DNA of 64,000 nt from Acidimicrobiaceae bacterium (lineage in GTDB: Bacteria > Actinomycetota > Acidimicrobiia > Acidimicrobiales > UBA8592). Under the pieces are notes generated by a model. It made no database searches. It had not been told where the DNA came from and saw only the letters and a list, made by a program, of their open reading frames with translations. The translations under genes and the position numbers were made by a program. The DNA is taken from positions 1 through 64,000 of the forward strand of contig JAHECR010000014.1 in the NCBI GenBank assembly GCA_024641655.1, read 5' to 3'. Numbering within the stretch: the first letter of the stretch is position 1; each line of letters starts with the position of its first letter. Of the stretch, positions 53,933 through 62,552 are shown in pieces.

Positions 53933-54583
53933 TCACCACCGGTCCCAGTGGATGACCTGGTCGACGGGCTTGGTCTTGATCGGCCGGAAGTCGGTGCCTT
54001 TGGTGTAGGCCACGGGGAACAGGCCCGCCTGGGTGTAGCGGTCGTAGGGAATGCCGAGCACGTCCGCAGTCTCCTCCTCGCCGCCCTCGCGCGACAGGTT
54101 CATCGTGACCCATGCCGATCCCAGCCCGCGCGCCCGGAGTGCCAGCATGAGGTTCCAGACTGCAGGAAGCAGCGACCCCCAGAACCCGGCCTGGGCACCC
54201 ACCGCGGCACCGTCGATGCGGCCAGGCGCGCACGGGACCATGATCACCGGCACATGCTGGAAGTTGTCGGCGAGGAACACGGCCGACTCGCGTCGTCGAA
54301 CCGCCTGTGCTTGTTCCTTCGGATCGTCGTAGGTGCCGATGGGCATGACGCGGTACGAGACGTCGAACTGCTTGCGGTAGATGTCGGCGAGCGCGGCTTT
54401 GGTCGCTGGGTTCTCGACGAACACCCACTGCCAGCCCTGCGAGTTCGCTCCCGATGGTGTCTGCATGGCAATGCGAACGCACTCCTCGATGACCGAACGC
54501 TCCACGGGCCGCTCGAGGTCGAGTCGTTTGCGGACGGTGCGGGTGGTGGTGAGGAGTTCGTCGAGGCCGAGGTCGAGGGTCAT
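53933..54583 (-). CDS. Nitroreductase-family flavoenzyme
   Basis: A 216-residue FMN enzyme: TRTVRKRLDLERPVERSVIEE, then QTPSGANSQGWQWVFV near residue 42, the FMN-binding GSLLPAVWNLMLALRARGLGSA near 135 and the late GIPYDRYTQAGLFPVAY. These enzymes reduce nitro groups, quinones or F420-type substrates with NAD(P)H. ATG at 54583. It lies just downstream of a decayed PhoX-like gene, which probably once shared a promoter. Confidence 0.8.
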   Translation of the reverse strand: MTLDLGLDELLTTTRTVRKRLDLERPVERSVIEECVRIAMQTPSGANSQGWQWVFVENPATKAALADIYRKQFDVSYRVMPIGTYDDPKEQAQAVRRRESAVFLADNFQHVPVIMVPCAPGRIDGAAVGAQAGFWGSLLPAVWNLMLALRARGLGSAWVTMNLSREGGEEETADVLGIPYDRYTQAGLFPVAYTKGTDFRPIKTKPVDQVIHWDRW

Positions 54584-54649
54584 GGCCAGATCCTGCCAGA
54601 TGCCGGTCCGGAGTGTCGCGTTGGGGCTGGGCCCCGACGCGAGCAGCCG

Positions 54650-55255
54650 CGGCGACGAGCAGCACCTTCTCGATGACCTCGGCGTCCTCGGGCCGCTGGT
54701 AGCTGGTGCCCCGGCGGCGGTGCCGGCCGACGGTGCGGTCGCGGGGTCGATGGGCCGATCCATTTGGCGTGGCCGACGCCTTCGCCGCGGGTGGTGTCGC
54801 CGTTCACGGCGAGGGTGTAGAGCTTGCCCTCGGAGAGGTCGCCACAGCGCTTGGGGACGAACTTGTAGATACCGCCGCCGCAGCCCCGGGTCTGCCCGCG
54901 GGCCTCATCGACGACGAAGATCTCGCCCTTGGGCCCCATCGCGATGCCTTCGTGGGCCAGCGGGGCGTTCGACCACCAAGCCTGCCATCGGATCGCTCTT
55001 GTCGGGGTGAGTTCGAAGAGGCGTTCGCCGGCGCTCTCCTCGGCGAACAGGACGGTGGCCCACGGCGTCCAGACGATGCCGTCGAGTGCCGTCCAGCTCG
55101 GGTCCTGGGCGATGATCCCGGCTTCGCAGGTCTTGAAGTCGACCACCGACACCGCTCCGCCTCGGGGGTAGAGGCTGTCGCCGGGTGAGGTGAAATCGCC
55201 AGGAAGGCCCTGGTGACCAGCGCGGCAATGCTGGGTGAACAGTGACCTGTGGCGC
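54650..55255 (-). pseudogene. Decayed PhoX/DUF839-type phosphatase gene fragment
   Basis: The segment with FTSPGDSLYPRGGAV, then DPSWTALDGIVWTPWATVLF, MGPKGEIFVVDE, GGGIYKFVPK and GEGVGHAKWIGP is the middle of a DUF839/PhoX-type protein. The expected sequel IDPATAPSAGTAAG appears at about 54705-54755 in a second frame, and SYQRPEDAEVIEKVL at 54661-54705 in a third, so at least two frameshifts have occurred. The N-terminal half is missing, cut off where the next gene ends at 55267. A dead gene unless these are sequencing errors. Confidence 0.75.
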
Positions 55256-55266
55256 AGGACCGTCGC

Positions 55267-56118
55267 TCAGCCGAGCCGCTGTTTCACCGAGGCGATGAAA
55301 TCGAGGTGCGCTTCGGTCGAGTCGAGCCCCAGGCCCATGGTCACCACCGACGCGTGGGTCCCTCCGGCTTCGGTCCAGGCGTCGATGACGCCGGCGACCT
55401 CGTCCGGGGAGTCGGCGCGCACGGCGAGCTCGTGGCCGAAACCCTCGGCGGTTCCGGCGGCCGCGGTCAATTCGTCGATGCGGGCCTTCGCTGCGGTGAC
55501 TCGGTTCAGGCTGCCGGCATAGATGAAGCCGTCGCCGACGCGCGCGGCGCGGCGGAAGGCAGGCTCGGACCAACCGCCGAACCAGAGCGGGATCGGGCGG
55601 TTCGGCCGCGGCAAGATGTTGGCGCGTTCGATACGGTGATGGCGCCCGGAGAACGAGACCAACGGCTCGGTCCACAACCGTCTGAGCACGTCGACCTGCT
55701 CGTCGAGACGAGCGCCGCGGGTGGCGAAATCGGTGCCGAGCGAGTCGTACTCGACGTAGTTCCAGCCGGTTCCGAGCCCGAGTCGCAGCCGCCCTCCCGA
55801 GAGCAGGTCCAGGTCGGCACACTGGCGGGCGACGAGCGCTGCCTGCCGTTGGGGCAGGATCAGCACGCCGGTCACCAGTTCGATGCGGGCGGTGAGCGCC
55901 GCGAGGTGCGCGAACGCGATGAGCGGGTCGTGGAACGGGTCGTGCTCGGTGTAGGGGCCGGTGAGCGGCGGCGTGCGATCGGCGTGTTCGGCGCCGAGCA
56001 CGTGGTCGTACATGAGGAGGTGGTCGAAGCCGAGTTGTTCGGTGGCGATCCCGATCCGCCGGAGCGACTCCGGATCACCGCGAAGCTCGATCTGGGGATA
56101 GACGACGCCGACTCTCAT
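55267..56118 (-). CDS. LLM-class F420-dependent (luciferase-like) oxidoreductase
   Basis: A 283-residue barrel: MRVGVVYPQIELRGDPESLR at the start, FAHLAALTARIELVTGVLIL near residue 70, GGRLRLGLGTGWNYVEYDSLG near 105 and IPLWFGGWSEPAFRRAAR near 172. Related in layout to the oxidoreductases at 1262, 50286 and 60124. ATG at 56118 follows GGAGG. Substrate unknown. Confidence 0.8.
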   Translation of the reverse strand: MRVGVVYPQIELRGDPESLRRIGIATEQLGFDHLLMYDHVLGAEHADRTPPLTGPYTEHDPFHDPLIAFAHLAALTARIELVTGVLILPQRQAALVARQCADLDLLSGGRLRLGLGTGWNYVEYDSLGTDFATRGARLDEQVDVLRRLWTEPLVSFSGRHHRIERANILPRPNRPIPLWFGGWSEPAFRRAARVGDGFIYAGSLNRVTAAKARIDELTAAAGTAEGFGHELAVRADSPDEVAGVIDAWTEAGGTHASVVTMGLGLDSTEAHLDFIASVKQRLG

Positions 56119-56345
56119 GGGGCCTCCGTGCTGAGATTCGAGGGAAAGGAGAAGAGGAAGGGGGACATCGCAAGGACTCGCTCGTCCAGACTGCCACGCG
56201 GGGCTCGAGCAGACCACGGGCGGCGGTCCGTCCAACGAGGTGACACCTGTCGCCCTGATGAAAATGTTGCCCCGGGTGCATCCAAGCGGGCCCTCCCCGC
56301 CGGAGAACGGGGCATAACCCAACCCCCGATCCAAGAAGGCATGCC

Positions 56346-56912
56346 ATGCGTACCCGCACGATCAAAGTCCTAAGCCCGTTCCTCGCACTCGCGTTGATCC
56401 TCGCGGCCTGCGGTGACGACGACGATTCGAGCGCCCCAGCCTCGGAGACCCCGACCGCGACCGACTCGGTTACACCCGACGCGATGGAGCCCGGCACGAT
56501 CGTCGATGTGGCAGTGGCTGCTGGGAGCTTCCAGACCCTGGTGAATGCGGTCCAGGCCGCCGGCCTGGTCGACGAACTGAGTGGTCCTGGGCCGTTCACG
56601 GTCTTCGCCCCGAGCGATGCGGCCTTCGCCGAGGCCCTCGTCGCCCTCGACATGACGGCCGAAGAACTCCTCGCCGACACCGAGCTGCTCACCGCCGTCT
56701 TGACCTATCACGTCGTTTCCGGTGAGGTGCTCAGCGGCGAGGTAGTCACCCTCGACGGACAGTCGGTCGCCACCCTCAACGGCGCCGAGGTCACCATCAC
56801 CGTGGACGGCGACACCGTGATGGTCAATGACGCCACCGTGACTGCGGTCGACGTCTTGGCCAGCAATGGGGTGATCCACGTGATCGACACCGTGCTCCTG
56901 CCCCCCGCGTGA
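56346..56912 (+). CDS. Fasciclin (FAS1)-domain lipoprotein
   Basis: A 188-residue exported protein. Signal peptide ends in ILAACG, a lipobox, then a short acidic/Thr linker, then one FAS1 domain (residues about 52-188) with the H1 motif [13 protein letters not shown] and the H2 motif [13 protein letters not shown], and YHVVSGEV between. FAS1 proteins mediate adhesion. ATG at 56346. Two strong hairpins follow the stop. Confidence 0.9.
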   Translation: MRTRTIKVLSPFLALALILAACGDDDDSSAPASETPTATDSVTPDAMEPGTIVDVAVAAGSFQTLVNAVQAAGLVDELSGPGPFTVFAPSDAAFAEALVALDMTAEELLADTELLTAVLTYHVVSGEVLSGEVVTLDGQSVATLNGAEVTITVDGDTVMVNDATVTAVDVLASNGVIHVIDTVLLPPA

Positions 56913-56923
56913 GCACTGCGCCC

Positions 56924-56966
56924 TGGGCCGATGCCGCCCGCCGCCCCTCCCGGTGGCATCGGCCCA
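56924..56966. terminator. 12-base-pair hairpin after the fasciclin gene
   Basis: TGGGCCGATGCC (56924-56935) and GGCATCGGCCCA (56955-56966) are perfect arms around a 19-base C-rich loop, starting 12 bases after the stop. No T-run follows, but the arms are long. Confidence 0.7.
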
Positions 56967-56974
56967 GCGATAGC

Positions 56975-57022
56975 GCACTTGACGAGCCAGCATTCCGTCC
57001 TGGCTCGTCAAGTGCCGTTTTC
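56975..57022. terminator. Strong 16-base-pair terminator
   Basis: GCACTTGACGAGCCAG (56975-56990) and CTGGCTCGTCAAGTGC (57000-57015) pair perfectly around a nine-base loop, followed by CGTTTTCTCC. A standard factor-independent terminator reading rightward, a second stop after the fasciclin gene. Confidence 0.85.
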
Positions 57023-57069
57023 TCCCCGTGCGGGATGATCGGCCCCCGGGCGGCCACTACGGTGGGTCG

Positions 57070-57462
57070 ATGAGAACGCGCTGGGTAACCCGAGACATCG
57101 AGGCCCCCGCCCGGATCGTGTGGGATCTCCTGGTCGATCCCGAGGCATGGCCGAACTGGGGTCCGATCGTTTGCGGCGCCGACCTTCGCTCCGAACGTCT
57201 TCACGTCGGCGCCCGGGGCAGCGTGCGGACCGTTCTCGGCGTCAGGGTGCCCTTCGAGATCACCACCTGTCGTGATCAGGAGCAGTGGGCCTGGCGGGTC
57301 GCCGGCATTCGGGCGACCGACCACAGTCTCGTCGAGCTGGGCCCGGGTCGATGCCGTGCCGGTATCGGTGTCGCTTGGCCTGCTGCGCCCTACTTGGTGC
57401 TCTGCCGGGTTGCGCTCGCCCGCCTCGAGAGGCTCGCGCTGTCGAGGCAGGTCGTGGCATGA
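57070..57462 (+). CDS. SRPBCC-fold (polyketide cyclase/START-like) protein
   Basis: A 130-residue helix-grip protein: RDIEAPARIVWDLLVDPEAWPNWGP at the start, a typical SRPBCC opening, then GVRVPFEITTCRDQEQWAWRVAGI. It binds a hydrophobic ligand. Shorter than many (about 140-150). ATG at 57070; it overlaps the next gene by four bases (ATGA). Confidence 0.75.
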   Translation: MRTRWVTRDIEAPARIVWDLLVDPEAWPNWGPIVCGADLRSERLHVGARGSVRTVLGVRVPFEITTCRDQEQWAWRVAGIRATDHSLVELGPGRCRAGIGVAWPAAPYLVLCRVALARLERLALSRQVVA

Positions 57463-58943
57463 AGGTCGCTGTCGTCGGCGCAACCGGTTACGTGGGTGGC
57501 CGCCTGGTGCCCGAGCTGCTCGCTGCGGGTCACGAGGTCAGGTGCCTGGCGCGGAACCCGGCCCGTCTCGACGGGGTCGAGTGGCGGCTGAAGGTCGACG
57601 TGGTTGCCGCGGACGTGCTCGACCGGGCGTCGATGGTCGCGGCGCTCGAGGGGATCGAGGCCGTCTACTACCTCGTCCATGCAATGGGCCACTCCGGGGA
57701 TTTCGAACGAACGGACCGTCTCGGAGCGGTCAACACCCGAACCGCGGCCGAACAGGCCGGGGTGTCTCGCATCATCTATCTCGGCGGTCTCGGAGAAGAC
57801 GACGTCGAGCGACTCTCGACTCATCTCGCGAGCCGCCACGAGGTGGGCAGACTCCTGGCGGGCGGCACGGTCTCGGTCACCGAACTGCGTGCAGCGGTCA
57901 TCATCGGGTCCGGCAGCGCCTCCTTCGAGATGCTCCGTCACCTCGATGAGGTGCTTCCGGCGATGATCTGCCCCCGGTGGGTGACCAGGACCCGATGCCA
58001 GCCAATCGCGGTGGCGGACGTGCTGTTCTACCTCGTCGCAGTCCTCGACCATCCCGAGACTTCCGGCGAGGTGCTCGAGATCGGTGGCCCCGACGTCCTG
58101 ACCTATCGCGAAATGATGGACCGGTACGCGGCGATCGCCGGTCTGCGGCGACGCCTCATCATCCCGGTCCCGCTTCTGACGCCGCGCCTCTCCTCCCATT
58201 GGGTGAACCTCGTCACCCCGCTGCCGTACGGGCTGGCCCGTCCGCTGGTCGACAGCCTGATCAACGACGTCGTCGTCGCCCCCGCACGTGACATCCGCAG
58301 GCTCGTCGATCACGAGCCCTACACGCTCGACGAAGCAATCGAGCGGGCGCTCGCAGTCGTCGGCGACCTCAACATCAAGACGAGCTGGATGGACAGCGCG
58401 CCCGCGTCGACGCCGGCGTCGCCCATGCCCCAGGACCCGCATTGGGCCGGCGGGACCATCTACGAAGACCACCAGGAGATCGTCTCCGACGCAGACCCTG
58501 CGGCGTTGTTCGCCGTGGTGTCCGGGGTCGGCGCCGCGCGCGGGTGGTACGTCGCTCGGCCGCTGTGGGCCTTGCGGGGCTGGCTCGACAAAGTCATCGG
58601 TGGTGTCGGGATGCGGCGCGGTCGGCGCCACCCTGACGAGCTTCGCATCGGGGACGCGCTGGATTTCTTCCGGGTCGAGGCCTACGAGCCGCCCCATCTC
58701 CTGCGCCTGCGGGCGGAAATGAAGGTGCCCGGTGATGCCTGGCTCGAATGGCGGATCTCCTCCGACGCGGCGGGACACACGCAACTCCACCAGCTGGCTC
58801 GGTTTCATCCGCGCGGGGTGTCGGGTCGCGCGTACTGGTGGGCGCTGCTGCCGGTCCACAAGGTCATCTGGAAGAAGTTGGCGGAGCGTCTCGTGGTAAC
58901 CGCGGAAGGAAGACGACCGGCGACGCCGGGCAGCCGCGCCTGA
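57459..58943 (+). CDS. NmrA-like NAD(P)-binding protein fused to a DUF2867 domain
   Basis: A 494-residue fusion. The first 300 residues are an atypical-SDR Rossmann domain (KVAVVGATGYVGGRLVPELL, then AVYYLVHAMG and IIYLGGLGE), and the last 150 are a DUF2867 SRPBCC-like domain (GWYVARPLWALRGWLDKVIGG, ALDFFRVEAYEPP). The fusion is known in actinobacteria with no assigned role; an oxidoreductase-plus-ligand-binding arrangement is likely. ATG at 57459, coupled to the SRPBCC gene. Confidence 0.8.
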   Translation: MKVAVVGATGYVGGRLVPELLAAGHEVRCLARNPARLDGVEWRLKVDVVAADVLDRASMVAALEGIEAVYYLVHAMGHSGDFERTDRLGAVNTRTAAEQAGVSRIIYLGGLGEDDVERLSTHLASRHEVGRLLAGGTVSVTELRAAVIIGSGSASFEMLRHLDEVLPAMICPRWVTRTRCQPIAVADVLFYLVAVLDHPETSGEVLEIGGPDVLTYREMMDRYAAIAGLRRRLIIPVPLLTPRLSSHWVNLVTPLPYGLARPLVDSLINDVVVAPARDIRRLVDHEPYTLDEAIERALAVVGDLNIKTSWMDSAPASTPASPMPQDPHWAGGTIYEDHQEIVSDADPAALFAVVSGVGAARGWYVARPLWALRGWLDKVIGGVGMRRGRRHPDELRIGDALDFFRVEAYEPPHLLRLRAEMKVPGDAWLEWRISSDAAGHTQLHQLARFHPRGVSGRAYWWALLPVHKVIWKKLAERLVVTAEGRRPATPGSRA

Positions 58944-59025
58944 CCGCGTCGCGTCGAGCGCCGCGGTCGCGTCAGCGTCGGCGGAGGTGCACACCGCCCT
59001 GCGGCCCTGCGATGATGGTCGATCG

Positions 59026-60078
59026 ATGAAGCGCGTCACCTACATGAGCCGATTCTCGTCGACGCTCTCCGATGCCGATGTGCGGGCGATCGGCGAGCAC
59101 GCCCAGGTGCGCAATGCGCAGGATCAGGTCACCGGCGTCCTCCTGTGCATCGGCAACGCGTTCTTCCAGATCATCGAAGGCGACGACGCGGCCATCGACG
59201 ACCTCTTCGCCCGTGTGCGGCGCGACGCCCGACACACCGACGTGTTCTGCCTCCAAACCGAGCTCCACGTGACCGAGCGCCTCTTTCCTGCATGGTCGAT
59301 GAACACCATCGACCTGACCGAGGCCACTGACGACGTCCTGCGTCCAATCAAGCTGTTGCTCGACCGTCTGGGCGACGCCCACCACGTGATCGGGCGCTAC
59401 ACCCAGCCAGCAGTGTCCCGGATCCTCGCTGCGGGATTGGACCCGCTGCACACGCCGCTGCGGGAGGCGACGCACGTGGTGCTGTTCGCCGACATGGTGG
59501 CGTTCTCCGCCATCAGTGAACGACTCCGGATCGAGGACGTGTCGGAACTCGTCGGCTGCTATCTCGAGATCTGCTCATCGTGTGTGGTCCGTCGAGGGGG
59601 CGAGGTGAACAAGTACCTCGGGGACGGGTTGATGGCCTACTTCGACGCCCAGGGTGCTGACGACGCGATCGCTGCGTGTCTCGATGCCCTGGGCGCGCTC
59701 GCAGCCGAGCGCGATCTCGCCGGACCGCAGAGCCCGCGCGGGCTGCTCCACAGCGGTTTCGGCCTTGCCCGCGGTGTGGTGCTGGAGGGCACGGTTGGTG
59801 CGTCGGTGAAGATGGACTACACGATCATCGGCGAAGCGGTGAACACCGCAGCGCGGCTCGAGGCGCTCACGCGGCGCGTGGGGACCCCTCTGGTGCTCGC
59901 CACCGGGGTCAAGGAGCACAGCGTGGGGCCCTGGGAGTTCCGGCATCTCGGTTCGTTCGAGCTGGGCGCGAGTCGTCAGCGCACCGATGCCTACGGCGTC
60001 CTGGCCCCGCTCACGGCACCGGTCGATCTTCGTGCGGCCGTGCTGGGACCACTGGGAGCCATGACCGCGTCGCGCTGA
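59026..60078 (+). CDS. BLUF-domain adenylate cyclase (photoactivated adenylyl cyclase, bPAC-like)
   Basis: A 350-residue protein of two parts: N-terminal BLUF flavin domain (residues 1-95) and class III cyclase (about 145-335). BLUF essentials are Tyr6, Asn30, Gln48, Trp90 and Met92; FAD binding is expected. In the cyclase, Asp156 (FADMVAF) and Asp200 (YLGDG) are metal ligands, Lys196 and Thr266 select ATP, and Asn273 and Arg277 serve the transition state. Length, order and key-residue numbers agree with Beggiatoa bPAC to within one residue as I recall it. It should make cAMP in blue light. ATG at 59026. Confidence 0.9.
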   Translation: MKRVTYMSRFSSTLSDADVRAIGEHAQVRNAQDQVTGVLLCIGNAFFQIIEGDDAAIDDLFARVRRDARHTDVFCLQTELHVTERLFPAWSMNTIDLTEATDDVLRPIKLLLDRLGDAHHVIGRYTQPAVSRILAAGLDPLHTPLREATHVVLFADMVAFSAISERLRIEDVSELVGCYLEICSSCVVRRGGEVNKYLGDGLMAYFDAQGADDAIAACLDALGALAAERDLAGPQSPRGLLHSGFGLARGVVLEGTVGASVKMDYTIIGEAVNTAARLEALTRRVGTPLVLATGVKEHSVGPWEFRHLGSFELGASRQRTDAYGVLAPLTAPVDLRAAVLGPLGAMTASR

Positions 60079-60123
60079 GCCTCACGCTCGTGGGTGTGCG
60101 AGCTCGGTGAGGTCTCGGTCGGA

Positions 60124-61041
60124 CTAATCGCGTGCGAGGGGTGCGACCTCGCGAGCGAAGGCCTCGATCTGGTCGACGAACTCGTCGACGGAACGGGCAA
60201 CGAGACGGGGCTGGACGTGGGTGACCCCCATGTCGACGAGCCCACGAATCTGCGCGGCGATCGCCTCGGGCGACCCGCTCGCCGCGAACGCCGGGACGTC
60301 CCACGTCGGGGTGCCGACGTAGCTGGCGCCGAGACCGCCGACAACGGTGAACGGGAGATGTGAACGTCCCGCCTCGTCCCGGAGCCGGTGGACGTCGGCG
60401 ATCGCGGCCGCCATCCCCTGCTCCGGGGGTCCCTGGGGTAGCCAGCCATCGCCCGCACGCGCCGCGCGCCGCAGCGCGGGAAGCGTCGACCCGCCGACCC
60501 AGATCGGTGGGCCGCCGGTCTGAGCCGGTCGAGGAGCGATGCCGTACCCGGTGACGCCGAACTCATCGGCGAACGCGGCCCGGATCACGGGGAGGGCGTC
60601 ATCGAGCAGCCGACCACGACGGTCGAACGGGACGCCCAACAGGTCGAACTCGGCTTCGACGTGGCCGACGCCGACGCCGAGGATGACCCTGCCTCCGGAG
60701 ATGGCGTCGAGTGTGCAGAACGCCTTGGCCGTGAGCGCCGGGTGCCGGTAGGGCACCACGAGGACGGTGGCGCCGAGGTGGATCCGGCTGGTGATGCCTG
60801 CGAGCCAACCCAGGGTGGCCACCGTGTCGTACCAGACGGTGCTCATCGCCTGAGCCCGCTCCTGGGGGATGGCGACGTGGTCGCAGACGGTGATGAAGTC
60901 CCAGCCCGCGTCGTCGGCGGCGTTCGCGATCCGGGCCAGCTCGAGTGGGCCGCACCCGGCCTCCCACGACTGCGCCATCAGGGTCGACTGCGCTTGGATG
61001 GGCAGCTGCATCCCGAACTTCACCGATTGTCTCTCGTTCAT
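60124..61041 (-). CDS. LLM-class F420-dependent (luciferase-like) oxidoreductase
   Basis: A 305-residue barrel: VKFGMQLPIQAQ near the start, GWDFITVCDHVAIP near residue 46, RIHLGATVLVVPYRHPALTAKA near 86, GGRVILGVGVGHVEAEFDLLG near 115 and PPIWVGGSTLPALRRAAR near 178. Fourth enzyme of this family in the window. ATG at 61041 with GGGGGACG upstream. Convergent with the BLUF cyclase. Confidence 0.8.
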   Translation of the reverse strand: MNERQSVKFGMQLPIQAQSTLMAQSWEAGCGPLELARIANAADDAGWDFITVCDHVAIPQERAQAMSTVWYDTVATLGWLAGITSRIHLGATVLVVPYRHPALTAKAFCTLDAISGGRVILGVGVGHVEAEFDLLGVPFDRRGRLLDDALPVIRAAFADEFGVTGYGIAPRPAQTGGPPIWVGGSTLPALRRAARAGDGWLPQGPPEQGMAAAIADVHRLRDEAGRSHLPFTVVGGLGASYVGTPTWDVPAFAASGSPEAIAAQIRGLVDMGVTHVQPRLVARSVDEFVDQIEAFAREVAPLARD

Positions 61042-61131
61042 GCGTCGTCCCCCTGGCCGGCTGCGCGACCGACACTAGATCGGTCATCACCCGGGCGCCC
61101 CGGGCACCGTCGTTGCGATTCCCGGGACGGC

Positions 61132-62415
61132 TCAGGTCGACGTCGGCGCGTGCGTCGAGGGCGGCAGGATCACCGTCGCGCGTGCGTCGCGGATGTCGTA
61201 ACGCCGAAACGAAGGCCACAGCGCCCCGAGGGCGAGGATGCCGGCGACGCATGCGAAGCCTCCGAACGCGATCGAGAAGTCCGTCGAGGTGACCTCGCCC
61301 AGCAGACCGGCCTCCGCGTCGCCCAGCGATGGCCCCGCCGCCCAGACGGCCATTCCGATGCCCATGATCCGCCCCATCATCGCCGGGGGCGTGCCGGTTT
61401 GGAGGATCGACATGCGGAAGATGCCGCTGATCGAGTCGCCAACGCCCGCGATGGCGAGCACCACCATGCTGAGCCAGAACGGCCCGGTGAAGGCGAACAT
61501 GGCGATGGCCACCCCCCACATGCACACCGTCCAGATGACCCCGAGTCCGTGGCGGTGGATCCGACCGGTCCATCCGCTGAACAGACCGGCGAGCAACATC
61601 CCCATCGGCACGGCCGAGTAGAGGAACCCGAGGGCAATCTCGTTGTCGTCGTAGCGGGCTGCGACGACCGCAGGGAGCAGGGCCGACGGGTAGCCGAAGA
61701 TCATGGCGATGAAGTCGGCGAGGAACGACGCCTGGAGAGGCTTGCGGCTGCGGAGGAAGCCGATGCCCTCGCGGACCGCCGTGAGCGGCCGCAGGTTACT
61801 GGCCTCGGGCTGGGGGAGCGCACCGGCGCGAAGGATGAGCAGTAGACCGACCAGGTAACTCGCTGCGTCGATGAAATAGGTCCACTGGACCCCGGCGCTC
61901 GCGATGAGCGCGCCGGCAAGGGCGGGTCCCCCGACGAACGCCACCTGGAAGCCAACCTGGTTCAGGGCCGCGGCGGCGGGGATGAGCTCGGCCCTGACGA
62001 GAAGGGGGACGATGGCCATGCGGGCCGGGCTGCCGAGTGCCATCGAGGTGGCGATGAAGGTCGCGACGACGAAGATCGGCCAGACCGGTGGGTTCTCGAC
62101 CAGGGCGTTGACCCACAACAGCGCGGCACCGACGGCGCCCGCCAGCGCCGACCCGATGAGGATTCGCTCGCGGGGCAGCTTGTCGGCGAGCACACCTCCG
62201 TAGAGCGACAAGAGCAGGTACGGGAGCCCGACGCAGAGGCCGAGCAGTCCGGTCTGGGCCTTCGAGTCCGTGAGGTCGAAGACCTGCCAGGCCATCGCGA
62301 CGGCGGTCAGGCGTGAGCCGACCGCGGAGATCGTGTTGGCCAACCAGAGATCACGAAGGGTCGGCGACTCCTGCAGCGGTCGAAGGTCGATCGTGTGATC
62401 GCGGAGGCGAGCCAT
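61132..62415 (-). CDS. Major facilitator superfamily transporter
   Basis: A 427-residue membrane protein with about twelve helices. The LxxxYGGVLADKLPRERIL loop near residue 70 is the MFS motif A (GxLaDrxGRr) region. Overall it belongs to the MFS_3/enterobactin-exporter-like group, commonly drug or siderophore exporters. ATG at 62415. Substrate unknown. It is 90 bases downstream of the F420-type enzyme start. Confidence 0.85.
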   Translation of the reverse strand: MARLRDHTIDLRPLQESPTLRDLWLANTISAVGSRLTAVAMAWQVFDLTDSKAQTGLLGLCVGLPYLLLSLYGGVLADKLPRERILIGSALAGAVGAALLWVNALVENPPVWPIFVVATFIATSMALGSPARMAIVPLLVRAELIPAAAALNQVGFQVAFVGGPALAGALIASAGVQWTYFIDAASYLVGLLLILRAGALPQPEASNLRPLTAVREGIGFLRSRKPLQASFLADFIAMIFGYPSALLPAVVAARYDDNEIALGFLYSAVPMGMLLAGLFSGWTGRIHRHGLGVIWTVCMWGVAIAMFAFTGPFWLSMVVLAIAGVGDSISGIFRMSILQTGTPPAMMGRIMGIGMAVWAAGPSLGDAEAGLLGEVTSTDFSIAFGGFACVAGILALGALWPSFRRYDIRDARATVILPPSTHAPTST

Positions 62416-62552
62416 CGTGAAGCACCGGTCGAGCCACCCGCGCCGGGAGGCGCCGGTGCTCGTGGGCGGTCACGCTAGCACCCGGAACCTCATCGCTCCG
62501 GCTGTTGATCGCGCCGCTCGCACGAGGAGCGATCGGATGCAGGTCGCGTCCG

